Assembly: GCA_023392975.1 (NCBI GenBank)
Contig: JAEWNA010000056.1
Coordinates: 1 to 14,921, forward strand
DNA from: Pseudomonadota bacterium
Lineage (GTDB): Bacteria > Pseudomonadota > Gammaproteobacteria > Xanthomonadales > Xanthomonadaceae
Reading direction: 5' to 3'
DNA length: 14,921 bases
A program made the position numbers and the translations under genes. Each line of letters starts with the position of its first letter. The first letter of the stretch is position 1. Shown here one piece after another: positions 1 to 7,339 of this stretch. A model generated the notes under the pieces. It searched no databases. It saw nothing but the letters and a program-made list of their open reading frames with translations, and had not been told where the DNA came from.

Positions 1-1
1 C

Positions 2-220
2 GACACCGCACCGCGCGATGCCGTGGTGCGCTACGCCGGAACCCCCGCGCCGCCGGCGCTGCGCCCGGACGTGCTGCGCTCGGACGACATCGATGCGAGC
101 GATCAACGATCGACGCCACCGACGCCCGTCGGCGACCGCGACCGGGACGCCGCGCGCAGGCTGCTCCGCGACATCGCCGCCGTCCCGCTGCTGCGCGCCG
201 ACAACACCCTGCTGCCATGA
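2..220 (+). CDS. C-terminal fragment of an unrecognised protein (5' end outside window)
   Basis: An open frame enters from the left edge (first complete codon at base 2) and ends at TGA 218-220, giving about 72 residues. Codons have the strong third-position G/C preference of the genes downstream, which supports real coding. The visible part is rich in Arg, Asp, Ala and Pro, has no membrane segment and ends in a short hydrophobic stretch (AAVPLL) followed by RADNTLLP. I recognise no family. An internal ATG at 23 would give a 65-residue protein, but the frame is open upstream and no ribosome binding site precedes it, so a tail of a longer gene is more likely. In the related Stenotrophomonas operon the gene before the adaptor is an SDR (smeU1); nothing in this tail looks like an SDR. 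It lies 86 bases before the preferred adaptor start, so co-transcription is possible. Confidence 0.45.
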   Translation, partial: DTAPRDAVVRYAGTPAPPALRPDVLRSDDIDASDQRSTPPTPVGDRDRDAARRLLRDIAAVPLLRADNTLLP

Positions 221-306
221 ATGCGCAGACCCGCACCTTACCCTCGTCCGGGCCCGTCGTCGCCCGCCGGAACCGTCCCGACATCACCTCCAGGATCCCC
301 ACCGCC

Positions 307-1497
307 ATGCACACCCGCCTCTCCCTCGATTCGCGAACGCTGCCGTCGTTCAGCGCCCTGGTGCTCGCCCTCGCCGCCGCGATGACCATCGCCGCCTGCA
401 GCAGCCAGGCCGAACCCACCGCCGCAGCGCCACCGCCGCCCGAAGTCAGCGTCGCCAAGGTGCTGAGCAAGCAGGTCAGCCAGTGGGACGCCTTCACCGG
501 CCGCGTGGCCGCGGTGGAAACGGTCGACCTGCGTCCGCGCGTGAGCGGCTACATCGAACGCGTCGCGTACCGCGAGGGCGACGACGTGCGCAAGGGCCAG
601 CTGCTGTTCGTGATCGACCAGCGCCCCTACCGCGCCGCGCTCGCGCGTGCCCAGGCGGACCTCGAGCGCGCCCGCAGCGAATCGCGGCTCGCCCATTCCC
701 AGAACGCACGCGCGCAGTCGCTGATCGCGGCGCAGGCGATCTCGCGCGAGGAATTCGACACCCGCAAGGCCGCAACCGCGCAGAGCGACGCCATGGTGCG
801 CGCGGCCGAAGCGGCGGTCACGACCGCGCGCCTGGACCTGCAGTTCACCGAAGTGCGTTCGCCGATCGACGGCCGCGCCGGCCGTGCGCTGGTCACCACC
901 GGCAACCTCGCCCAGGCCGACGCCACGGTGCTGACCTCGGTGGTGTCGCTCGACCCGATGTACGTCTATTTCGACAGCGACGAGCAGGCCTTCCTGCGCT
1001 ACGGCAAGCTCGCCCGCGACGGCCAGCGCGCCAGCACCCGCAACCCGGTGCGCGTGGGCCTCGCCGACGAAGACGGCTATCCGCACGCCGGTACCGTCGA
1101 TTTCGTCGACAACCAGGTCGACCCCGCCACCGGGACCATCCGCGCCCGTGCGGTGCTGCCCAATCCCGATCGCGTGTTCACGCCCGGCCTGTTCGCGCGC
1201 GTGCAGCTCGAAGGCAGCACCGACGTTTCCGCGCTGCTGATCGACGACAAGGCGGTGCTCACCGACCAGGATCGCAAGTACGTCTACGTGGTCGGCCCGG
1301 GCAACCAGGCGCTGCGCAAGGACGTGGTCCTCGGCGGCACCGCCGACGGCCTGCGCATCGTGACCTCCGGTCTGACCGCGCAGGATCGCGTGATCGTCAA
1401 CGGCGTGCAGAAGGTGTTCTTCCCCGGGATGCCGGTCGCGCCGAAGACGGTGGCGATGGGCGCCGCCCCCGCACCGGCCGTGGCCCAGACGCCATGA
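307..1497 (+). CDS. smeV: RND efflux periplasmic adaptor lipoprotein (membrane fusion protein, MexE/SmeV-like)
   Basis: Periplasmic adaptor of a tripartite drug-efflux pump, joining the RND pump to the outer-membrane channel. From ATG 307 it is 396 aa. An N-terminal signal peptide ends in a lipobox (Ile-Ala-Ala-Cys, Cys31), so a lipid-anchored periplasmic protein is predicted. Then follow the first half of the lipoyl domain (VSGYIERV...GDDVRKGQ), an alpha-helical hairpin rich in Ala/Arg/Glu, the second lipoyl half (EVRSPIDGRAGR), a beta-barrel domain with the typical DPMYVYFDSDEQ segment, and a membrane-proximal domain ending VNGVQKVFFPGMPV. An in-frame ATG at 217 would add 30 polar residues ahead of the signal peptide and has no ribosome binding site; ATG 307 has a weak AGGA 11 bases upstream, so 307 is preferred. 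First gene of an adaptor-pump-SDR-channel operon. The symbol rests on family and gene order, not on an alignment. Confidence 0.9.
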   Translation: MHTRLSLDSRTLPSFSALVLALAAAMTIAACSSQAEPTAAAPPPPEVSVAKVLSKQVSQWDAFTGRVAAVETVDLRPRVSGYIERVAYREGDDVRKGQLLFVIDQRPYRAALARAQADLERARSESRLAHSQNARAQSLIAAQAISREEFDTRKAATAQSDAMVRAAEAAVTTARLDLQFTEVRSPIDGRAGRALVTTGNLAQADATVLTSVVSLDPMYVYFDSDEQAFLRYGKLARDGQRASTRNPVRVGLADEDGYPHAGTVDFVDNQVDPATGTIRARAVLPNPDRVFTPGLFARVQLEGSTDVSALLIDDKAVLTDQDRKYVYVVGPGNQALRKDVVLGGTADGLRIVTSGLTAQDRVIVNGVQKVFFPGMPVAPKTVAMGAAPAPAVAQTP

Positions 1498-1538
1498 CGC
1501 ATACCGCATCGGTTTGACGGCGCCGCCCCTTCGTTTCT

Positions 1539-1561
1539 CCCCTCCCCCGACCGCGGAGGGG
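1539..1561. repeat. GC-rich hairpin between adaptor and pump genes (dispersed-repeat type)
   Basis: CCCCTCC (1539-1545) and GGAGGGG (1555-1561) form a perfect 7-bp stem with a 9-base loop. It sits in the 165-base gap between adaptor and pump genes. A very similar hairpin occurs at 9233-9251. Such CTCCCC/GGGGAGG elements are, in my experience, common between genes in Xanthomonadaceae. It may affect mRNA stability or the ratio of adaptor to pump. There is no T-tract, so a strong terminator is unlikely. Confidence 0.55.
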
Positions 1562-1651
1562 CGGCGGCCGTCGCATTGCCTTTCGTCGCTTCACGTTCCG
1601 CCCGAACGCAGGCCCGGCCTGCGCGCGGACCCGCCATTCCCGAGGACTGCC

Positions 1652-1656
1652 GAGGA
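1652..1656 (+). promoter_or_regulatory. Ribosome binding site fixing the pump start
   Basis: GAGGA lies 6 bases before ATG 1663. It decides the start in favour of 1663 over the in-frame ATG at 1576, and the resulting N-terminus (MDFSRFFIDRPIF) is the canonical start of RND pumps. The site lies in a short direct repeat: CGAGGAC occurs at 1641-1647 and 1651-1657, so a second GAGGA sits 10 bases further upstream. Confidence 0.7.
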
Positions 1657-1662
1657 CCTCCC

Positions 1663-4600
1663 ATGGATTTCTCCCGTTTCTTCATCGACCGACCGATCTT
1701 CGCCGCGGTGCTGTCGATCGTGATCTTCGCCGCCGGCCTGATCGCGATCCCGCTGCTGCCGGTCAGCGAATATCCCGAGGTGGTGCCGCCCTCCGTGGTG
1801 GTGCGCACCGTCTATCCCGGCGCCAATCCCAAGGTGATCGCCGAAACCGTCGCGACCCCGCTGGAGGAAGCGATCAACGGCGTCGAGGGCATGCTCTACG
1901 TCAAGTCGGTCGCCGGCTCCGACGGCGTGCTGCAGATGACCGTCACGTTCGAGGCCGGTACCGACGCCGACGACGCCGCGGTGCGCGTACAGAACCGGGT
2001 CAGCCAGGCGCTGGCGCGACTGCCCGAGGACGTGCGGCGCCAGGGCGTGACCACGCAGAAGCAGTCGCCGGTGTTCCTGATGGTGGTGCACCTGGTCTCC
2101 ACCGACGGCAAGTACGACACGCTGTACCTGCGCAACTACATGCGGCTGCACGTGAAGGATGCGCTCTCGCGCATCCGCGGCGTGGGCGACGCGCAGCAGT
2201 TCGGCGGCGGCGATTACGCGATGCGGCTGTGGCTGGACCCGGACAAGGTCGCCTCGCGCGGCCTCACCGCAGGCGACGTGCTCAACGCCGTGCGCGAGCA
2301 GAACGTGCAGGTGTCCGCCGGCCAGCTCGGCGCCGAGCCCATGCCCAACGGCAGCGATTTCCTGCTGCCGATCAACGCCAAGGGCCGGCTGCAAACCACG
2401 CAGGAGTTCGGCGACATCGTGATCAAGACCGGTGCCGACGGCGAGGTGGTGCGGCTGGCCGACGTCGCCCGCATCGAGCTCGGTGCCGGCGACTACACGC
2501 TGCGCTCCCGCCTCGACGGCAAGGACGCGGCGGCGATCGGCGTCTTCCAGGCGCCGGGCGCGAACGCGCTGGAGATCCGCGACGCGGTGATCCAGACGAT
2601 GGACGAGCTGTCGAAGCAGTTCCCGCCTGGCGTCGAGTACAAGTCGATCTACGACACCACGGTCTTCGTGCGCGATTCGATCAAGGCGGTGGTCTCGACC
2701 CTGTTCGAGGCGATCCTGCTGGTGGTGCTGGTGGTGATCCTGTTCCTGCAGACCTGGCGCGCGTCGATCATCCCGCTGATCGCGGTGCCGGTGTCGGTGG
2801 TCGGCACGTTCGCCGCGCTGTACCTGCTCGGCTTCTCGATCAACACGCTGACCCTGTTCGGGCTGGTGCTGGCGATCGGCATCGTGGTCGACGACGCGAG
2901 CGTGGTCGTCGAGAACGTGGAGCGCAACATCGAGGAAGGGCTGACCCCGCTCGCCGCCGCCCACAAGGCGATGACCGAGGTCTCCGGGCCGATCATCGCG
3001 ATCGCGCTGGTGCTGTGCGCTGTGTTCGTGCCGATGGCCTTCCTCAACGGCGTCACCGGCCAGTTCTACAAGCAGTTCGCGGTCACCATCGCGATCTCGA
3101 CCGTGATCTCCGCGATCAACTCGCTGACCCTCTCGCCGGCGCTCGCCGCCAAGCTGCTCAAGCCGCACGATGCACCGAAGGATCGCCCCTCGCGCCTGAT
3201 CGATCGCCTGTTCGGCTGGGTCTTCCGTCCGTTCAACCGCTTCTTCAAGCGCAACTCCGACCGCTACCAGGGCGCGGTGTCGCGCACCCTCGGCCGCCGC
3301 GGCGCGGTGTTCGCGGTGTACGCGGTGCTGCTGGTCGCGGCCGGGCTGGTGTTCCAGTGGGTACCGCGCGGTTTCATCCCGCTGCAGGACAAGCTCTACC
3401 TGATCGCCGGCGTGAAGATGCCGGAAGGCGCGTCGATCGAACGCACCGACGCGGTGCTGAAGAAGATCGCGACGATCGCCAAGGGCATCGAGGGCGTGAA
3501 CCAGGTCGGCTACGAAGTGTCGTTCCCGGGCCTCAACCCGCTGCAGTTCACCAACACCCCGAACAGCGGCGTGATGTTCCTCACCCTCGAACCCTTCGAC
3601 CAGCGCCATCGCACCGCGAAGGAGATCAACGACGAGCTGAACCAGAAGATCGCCGGCATCCAGGAAGGTTTCACCTTCGCGCTGATGCCGCCGCCGATCC
3701 AGGGCCTCGGCAACGGTTCGGGCTACTCGCTGTTCGTCGAGGACCGCGCCAACCTCGGCTACGGCGCGCTGCAGAGCGCGGTGCAGGCCTTCCAGGGCGC
3801 AGCCTCGCAGACGCCGGGCATGGGCTTCCCGATCAGCAGCTACCAGGCCAACGTGCCGCAGCTCGATGCCGAAGTCGACCGCGTGAAGGCCAAGGCGCAG
3901 GGCGTGCCGCTGACCGAACTGTTCGGCACGCTGCAGACCTACCTCGGCTCGTCCTACGTCAACGACTTCAACCTGTTCGGCCGCACCTGGCAAGTGATCG
4001 CGCAGGCCGACGGCCCGTATCGCGACAACGTCGAGGACATCGCCAACCTGCGCACGCGCAATGCCACGGGAGAGATGGTGCCGATCGGTTCGATGGTGAC
4101 GATCAAGCGCAGCTACGGCCCCGACCCGGTGATCCGCTTCAACGGCTATCCGGCGGCCGACCTGCTCGGCGAGGCCGATCCGAACCTGCTGTCGTCGGCG
4201 CAGGCGATGGCCAAGGTCACCGAACTGGCCGGCAAGGTGCTGCCGAACGGCATGGGCATCGACTGGAGCGACCTCAGCTACCAGGAAGCGACCCAGGGCA
4301 AGGCCGCGCTGGTGGTGTTCCCGCTGGCGGTGCTGCTCGCCTTCCTGGTGCTGGCCGCGCTGTACGAAAGCTGGACCCTGCCGCTGGCGGTGATCCTGAT
4401 CGTGCCGATGACGCTGCTGTCCGCGCTGCTGGGCGTGAAGCTCACCGGCGGCGACAACAACGTGTTCGTGCAGGTCGGCCTGGTCGTGCTGATGGGCCTG
4501 GCGTGCAAGAACGCGATCCTGATCGTCGAATTCGCGCGCGAGCTCGAACTGCACGGCAAGGGCATCGTCGAATCGGCGCTGGAAGCGTGCCGCCTGCGCC

Positions 4601-4872
4601 TGCGTCCGATCGTGATGACGTCGGTCGCGTTCATCGCCGGCACCGTGCCGCTGGTATTCTCGCACGGCGCGGGCGCCGAGGTCCGCTCGGTCACCGGCAT
4701 CACCGTGTTTGCCGGCATGCTCGGCGTCACCCTGTTCGGCCTGTTCCTCACCCCGGTGTTCTACGTGGCGCTGCGCAAGCTCGCGAATCGTCCGCTGGTC
4801 TCGCACGGCGACGCCGCCCATGACGGCGCCGTGCACACCGGCCACGACACGCCGCACGCGACGCAGGTCTGA
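1663..4872 (+). CDS. smeW: RND multidrug efflux pump, inner-membrane subunit (HAE1 family, MexF/SmeW-like)
   Basis: Proton-driven drug exporter of the inner membrane, the engine of the tripartite pump. At 1069 aa it has the usual family length. It starts with the conserved FFIDRPIFAAVLS transmembrane segment and the EYPEVVPPSVVV motif typical of MexF relatives. The proton relay residues are present: adjacent Asp410-Asp411 in GIVVDDASVVVENVERN, Lys949 in GLACKNAILIVEF and Thr986 in VMTSVAFIAGTVP, matching AcrB Asp407/Asp408, Lys940 and Thr978. Two large periplasmic loops and 12 membrane helices fit the family layout. The C-terminus carries a His-rich tail (five His in the last 22 residues). 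A good GAGGA site precedes ATG 1663. MexF/SmeW pumps typically export quinolones, chloramphenicol and tetracyclines; specificity here is inferred from family and operon order only. Confidence 0.95.
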   Translation: MDFSRFFIDRPIFAAVLSIVIFAAGLIAIPLLPVSEYPEVVPPSVVVRTVYPGANPKVIAETVATPLEEAINGVEGMLYVKSVAGSDGVLQMTVTFEAGTDADDAAVRVQNRVSQALARLPEDVRRQGVTTQKQSPVFLMVVHLVSTDGKYDTLYLRNYMRLHVKDALSRIRGVGDAQQFGGGDYAMRLWLDPDKVASRGLTAGDVLNAVREQNVQVSAGQLGAEPMPNGSDFLLPINAKGRLQTTQEFGDIVIKTGADGEVVRLADVARIELGAGDYTLRSRLDGKDAAAIGVFQAPGANALEIRDAVIQTMDELSKQFPPGVEYKSIYDTTVFVRDSIKAVVSTLFEAILLVVLVVILFLQTWRASIIPLIAVPVSVVGTFAALYLLGFSINTLTLFGLVLAIGIVVDDASVVVENVERNIEEGLTPLAAAHKAMTEVSGPIIAIALVLCAVFVPMAFLNGVTGQFYKQFAVTIAISTVISAINSLTLSPALAAKLLKPHDAPKDRPSRLIDRLFGWVFRPFNRFFKRNSDRYQGAVSRTLGRRGAVFAVYAVLLVAAGLVFQWVPRGFIPLQDKLYLIAGVKMPEGASIERTDAVLKKIATIAKGIEGVNQVGYEVSFPGLNPLQFTNTPNSGVMFLTLEPFDQRHRTAKEINDELNQKIAGIQEGFTFALMPPPIQGLGNGSGYSLFVEDRANLGYGALQSAVQAFQGAASQTPGMGFPISSYQANVPQLDAEVDRVKAKAQGVPLTELFGTLQTYLGSSYVNDFNLFGRTWQVIAQADGPYRDNVEDIANLRTRNATGEMVPIGSMVTIKRSYGPDPVIRFNGYPAADLLGEADPNLLSSAQAMAKVTELAGKVLPNGMGIDWSDLSYQEATQGKAALVVFPLAVLLAFLVLAALYESWTLPLAVILIVPMTLLSALLGVKLTGGDNNVFVQVGLVVLMGLACKNAILIVEFARELELHGKGIVESALEACRLRLRPIVMTSVAFIAGTVPLVFSHGAGAEVRSVTGITVFAGMLGVTLFGLFLTPVFYVALRKLANRPLVSHGDAAHDGAVHTGHDTPHATQV

Positions 4873-4894
4873 TCCGCACGACACCGGTCGCCAT

Positions 4895-4931
4895 CGCGGC
4901 GCGCATCGCAAGCATCGGATAGCGCGCCGCG
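4895..4931. repeat. 10-bp inverted repeat between pump and SDR genes
   Basis: CGCGGCGCGC (4895-4904) and GCGCGCCGCG (4922-4931) are perfect inverse copies around a 17-base centre. The element begins 23 bases after the pump stop codon in a 180-base gap that otherwise holds no ORF I would support. In RNA it would form a very stable stem. No T-run follows, so it is more likely a 3'-end-protecting or attenuating structure within the operon than a full terminator. Confidence 0.5.
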
Positions 4932-5052
4932 GCGGCTCCTTCCACCCTGTCACGCCCGTACGGCCGACGCCGACGGGCATCCGACCGCCACGGCCATGCC
5001 GCGGGCGTCGCCCTTCCTCACCTCGTCTTTCCCCTCTCACCGGAGTCCCGCC

Positions 5053-5784
5053 ATGTCCACCACACCCAAGATCGCCCTCGTCACCGGCGCCACCCGCGGC
5101 ATCGGCCTCGAAACCGTGCGCCAGCTCGCCGCCGCCGGCGTGCACACCCTGCTCGCCGGTCGCGATCGCGGCAAGGCCGTCGAGGCCGCGCTGAAACTGC
5201 AGGCCGACGGCCTGCCGGTGGAGGCGATCGCGCTCGACGTCACCGACGCCGACAGCGTCCTGCTCGCCGCCAACCAGGTGCGCGAGCGCCACGGTCACCT
5301 CGACATCCTCGTCAACAACGCCGGCGTGTTCCGCGACGCGTTCGATCGCACGCCGTCCGAGCAATCGCTGTCGGCATGGCGCGACACCTTCGACACCAAC
5401 CTGTTCGGCGTCATCGCGACCACCCAGGCTTTCCTGCCGCTGCTCCAGGCCTCCGACGCCGGCCGCATCGTCAACGTCTCCAGCCTGCTCGGCTCGATCG
5501 CCGAGCATCAGGATCCCGCCTCCGCGATCTACGAATACAAGGTGCCCGCCTACAACGTGTCCAAGACCGCGCTGAACGCGTGGACGGTGCACCTGGCGCA
5601 CGAGCTGCGCGGCACGCCGATCAAGGTCAACGCGATCCATCCGGGTTCGGTGAAGACCGACATGAACGCCAACGGCGACCTCGACATCAAGACCGGCGCG
5701 AAGAGCAGCGTCGAGATGGCCCTGCTCGACGCGGACGGCCCCACCGGCAGCTTCACCCATCTCGGAGAAGCGCTGCGCTGGTAA
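5053..5784 (+). CDS. smeU2: Short-chain dehydrogenase/reductase in the efflux operon (SmeU2-like)
   Basis: Cytoplasmic NAD(P)(H)-dependent oxidoreductase of the classical SDR family, 243 aa. The cofactor motif TGATRGIG is at 11-18, NNAG at 88-91, the structural Asn at 116, the catalytic Ser in NVSSLLG (143/144) and the YxxxK pair at Tyr167/Lys171. Arg15 and Gly36-Arg37 after strand 2 suggest NADP(H) preference. The insertion before the catalytic Tyr and the general layout recall carbonyl-reductase-like SDRs. Start 5053 is chosen because GGAG (5042-5045) lies 7 bases upstream; the in-frame ATG at 4996 would add 19 residues that fit no SDR. It sits between pump and channel genes, the position of smeU2 in Stenotrophomonas. 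Substrate unknown; a carbonyl or quinone compound linked to the pump's inducer or cargo is only a guess. Confidence 0.88.
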   Translation: MSTTPKIALVTGATRGIGLETVRQLAAAGVHTLLAGRDRGKAVEAALKLQADGLPVEAIALDVTDADSVLLAANQVRERHGHLDILVNNAGVFRDAFDRTPSEQSLSAWRDTFDTNLFGVIATTQAFLPLLQASDAGRIVNVSSLLGSIAEHQDPASAIYEYKVPAYNVSKTALNAWTVHLAHELRGTPIKVNAIHPGSVKTDMNANGDLDIKTGAKSSVEMALLDADGPTGSFTHLGEALRW

Positions 5785-5828
5785 GGACCCACGGCGCCGG
5801 CGTTTCCACTTCCTTCCGGAGAACCCTC

Positions 5829-7295
5829 ATGCCACATCCGTCGCGCGCGACCACCCCCGCGCTGTTCACGACCGCCGCGCTGACGCTCGCGCTCAGCGCC
5901 TGCGCGGTCGGCCCGAACCATGTCCGGCCCGCGGTGGCGGTGCCGGAACGCTTCGTCGAAGCGACGCCGGTGTCTAGCACCGACGCGCCGCTGCCCGCGG
6001 TCGACGCCGCGTTCTGGCGCGACTTCGGCGACCCGCAGCTCGATGCGCTGATCGACCGGACGCTGGCCGCCAACCACGACCTGCGCATCGCGCTGGCGCA
6101 GTACGACCGCGCCAACGCGCTGCTGCGCAGCGCGAAGTTCGACCGCCTGCCGACGATCACCGGCAGCGCGTCCGCCAGCGACAGCCGCAGCAGCGCCGAC
6201 CAGCTGCCGGGCGTTTCGCGCAAGGATCGCGACGTCGAGTCGTACGCGGCATCGGCGAACGCGGCGTGGGAACTCGATGTCTTCGGCCGCATCCGTCGCG
6301 GCGTGGAAGCCGGTCGCGCCGACGCCGCGGCCGGTGCCGCCGACCTCGCGGCGGCACAGGTCGCCATCGTCGGCGAGGTCGCACGCACCTACTTCGAGCT
6401 GCGCGGCCTGCAGGAACGCCTGCGCGTCGCCCGGGAAAACGCCGACACCCAGCGCGAAACGCTGCGCCTGGTCGAGGCGCGCCTCCAGGCCGGCGCCGAC
6501 AGCGAATTCGACGCCGCCCGCGCCCGCGCGCAGCAGGCGTCGACCGCATCGCGGATTCCCGCGCTGGAAGCCCAGATCGCGATCGCGATGCATCGCCTCG
6601 CGGTGCTGAGCGGCCAGGCACCGGACGCGCTGGTCGGCGAGTTGTCGACGCCGAAAGCACTGCCGTCGCTGCCGGATCGCATCGATGCCGGCACCCCGGG
6701 CGACCTGCTGCGCCGTCGCCCCGACATCGCCGCCGCCGAAGCCCGGCTGCACGCCGCGACCGCGCGCGTCGGCGTCGCCACCGCCGACCTGTTCCCGCGC
6801 TTCACGCTCGGCGGACTGATCGGCAGCCAGGCGATCGACAGCGACGCGCTGTTCCGGCGCGACAGCGAGACGCGGCTGGTGTCGTTCGGCATCGACTGGT
6901 CGTTCCTCGACGTGGGCCGGGTGCGCGCGCGGATCGCGGCGGCCGACGCCGACGCCTCCGGCGCGCTGGCCGGCTACGAACGCACCGTGCTGCTGGCGCT
7001 GGAGGACACCGAGAACGCGCTGGTCCGCCACGCCCGCGCACGCGAGGAGGACACGCTGCTGGCGCAGGCCGCGCAGGACAGCACCGCCGCCGCCACGCTC
7101 GCGCGCAAGCGCTACCAGGCGGGCGCGACCGGATTGCTGGAACTGCTCGACGCCGAGCGCACGCGGCTGCAGGCGCAGGACGCGTTCACGGACGCACGGA
7201 CGCGCACGACGACCAGCGCGGTGGCGCTGTACAAGGCGCTGGCCGGCGGCTGGCCGGATGCGCCGCCGATGCGCGAGCGCGTCGGCCAGCGCTGA
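5829..7295 (+). CDS. smeX: Outer-membrane efflux channel lipoprotein (NodT/OprM/SmeX-like)
   Basis: TolC-type outer-membrane channel completing the tripartite pump; 488 aa, normal for the NodT family. The signal peptide ends in a lipobox (Leu-Ser-Ala-Cys, Cys25), followed by the family hallmark CAVGPNHVRP and the segment FWRDFGDPQLDALIDRTLAANHDL. Two successive OEP repeats (roughly residues 60-260 and 275-475) contain the long Ala/Arg-rich helices that form the periplasmic tunnel; LLRRRPDIAAAEARL opens the second, and YQAGATGLLELLDAERT is typical of the end of the family. Start 5829 is supported by GGAGAA (5818-5823) five bases upstream; the long open frame before it overlaps the SDR gene in another phase. 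The gap to the SDR gene is 44 bases. Its stop lies 25 bases from the convergent AAA gene, with a terminator-like hairpin between them. Confidence 0.94.
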   Translation: MPHPSRATTPALFTTAALTLALSACAVGPNHVRPAVAVPERFVEATPVSSTDAPLPAVDAAFWRDFGDPQLDALIDRTLAANHDLRIALAQYDRANALLRSAKFDRLPTITGSASASDSRSSADQLPGVSRKDRDVESYAASANAAWELDVFGRIRRGVEAGRADAAAGAADLAAAQVAIVGEVARTYFELRGLQERLRVARENADTQRETLRLVEARLQAGADSEFDAARARAQQASTASRIPALEAQIAIAMHRLAVLSGQAPDALVGELSTPKALPSLPDRIDAGTPGDLLRRRPDIAAAEARLHAATARVGVATADLFPRFTLGGLIGSQAIDSDALFRRDSETRLVSFGIDWSFLDVGRVRARIAAADADASGALAGYERTVLLALEDTENALVRHARAREEDTLLAQAAQDSTAAATLARKRYQAGATGLLELLDAERTRLQAQDAFTDARTRTTTSAVALYKALAGGWPDAPPMRERVGQR

Positions 7296-7309
7296 AGCCG
7301 CGGGATCGC

Positions 7310-7339
7310 GAAGCGGCGCATCAGCGGATGCGCCGCTTC
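7310..7339. terminator. Candidate bidirectional terminator at the convergent gene junction
   Basis: GAAGCGGCGCATC (7310-7322) and GATGCGCCGCTTC (7327-7339) are perfect inverse copies with loop AGCG, a 13-bp GC-rich stem. It begins 15 bases after the channel stop and covers the last codons and stop codon of the opposing AAA gene. No T-run follows on either strand, so factor-independent termination would be non-canonical, but position and perfection argue for a shared transcript end. Confidence 0.65.

Noticed and set aside
217..306. N-terminal extension of the adaptor from ATG 217, which overlaps the upstream stop as ATGA
   Set aside because: The overlap is tempting as translational coupling, but the 30 extra residues would precede an intact lipoprotein signal peptide and bury it inside the chain. 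ATG 307 puts the signal at the N-terminus.
18..1517. A 499-residue open frame overlapping the adaptor gene in another phase
   Set aside because: It is an Arg/Pro-rich out-of-phase reading. The adaptor frame shows a lipobox, lipoyl halves and a beta-barrel domain.
2229..4823. An 864-residue open frame on the + strand in another phase of the pump gene
   Set aside because: Its composition is dominated by Arg, Ala, Gly and Asp with no recognisable motif. It is the frame-shifted reading of the pump gene.
1591..5760. A 1389-residue open frame on the - strand opposite the pump and SDR genes
   Set aside because: Its protein is an Arg/His/Asp/Gln/Gly-rich low-complexity string with no domain, typical of the antisense shadow of a GC-rich gene. 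The + strand carries an unmistakable RND pump and SDR over the same bases.
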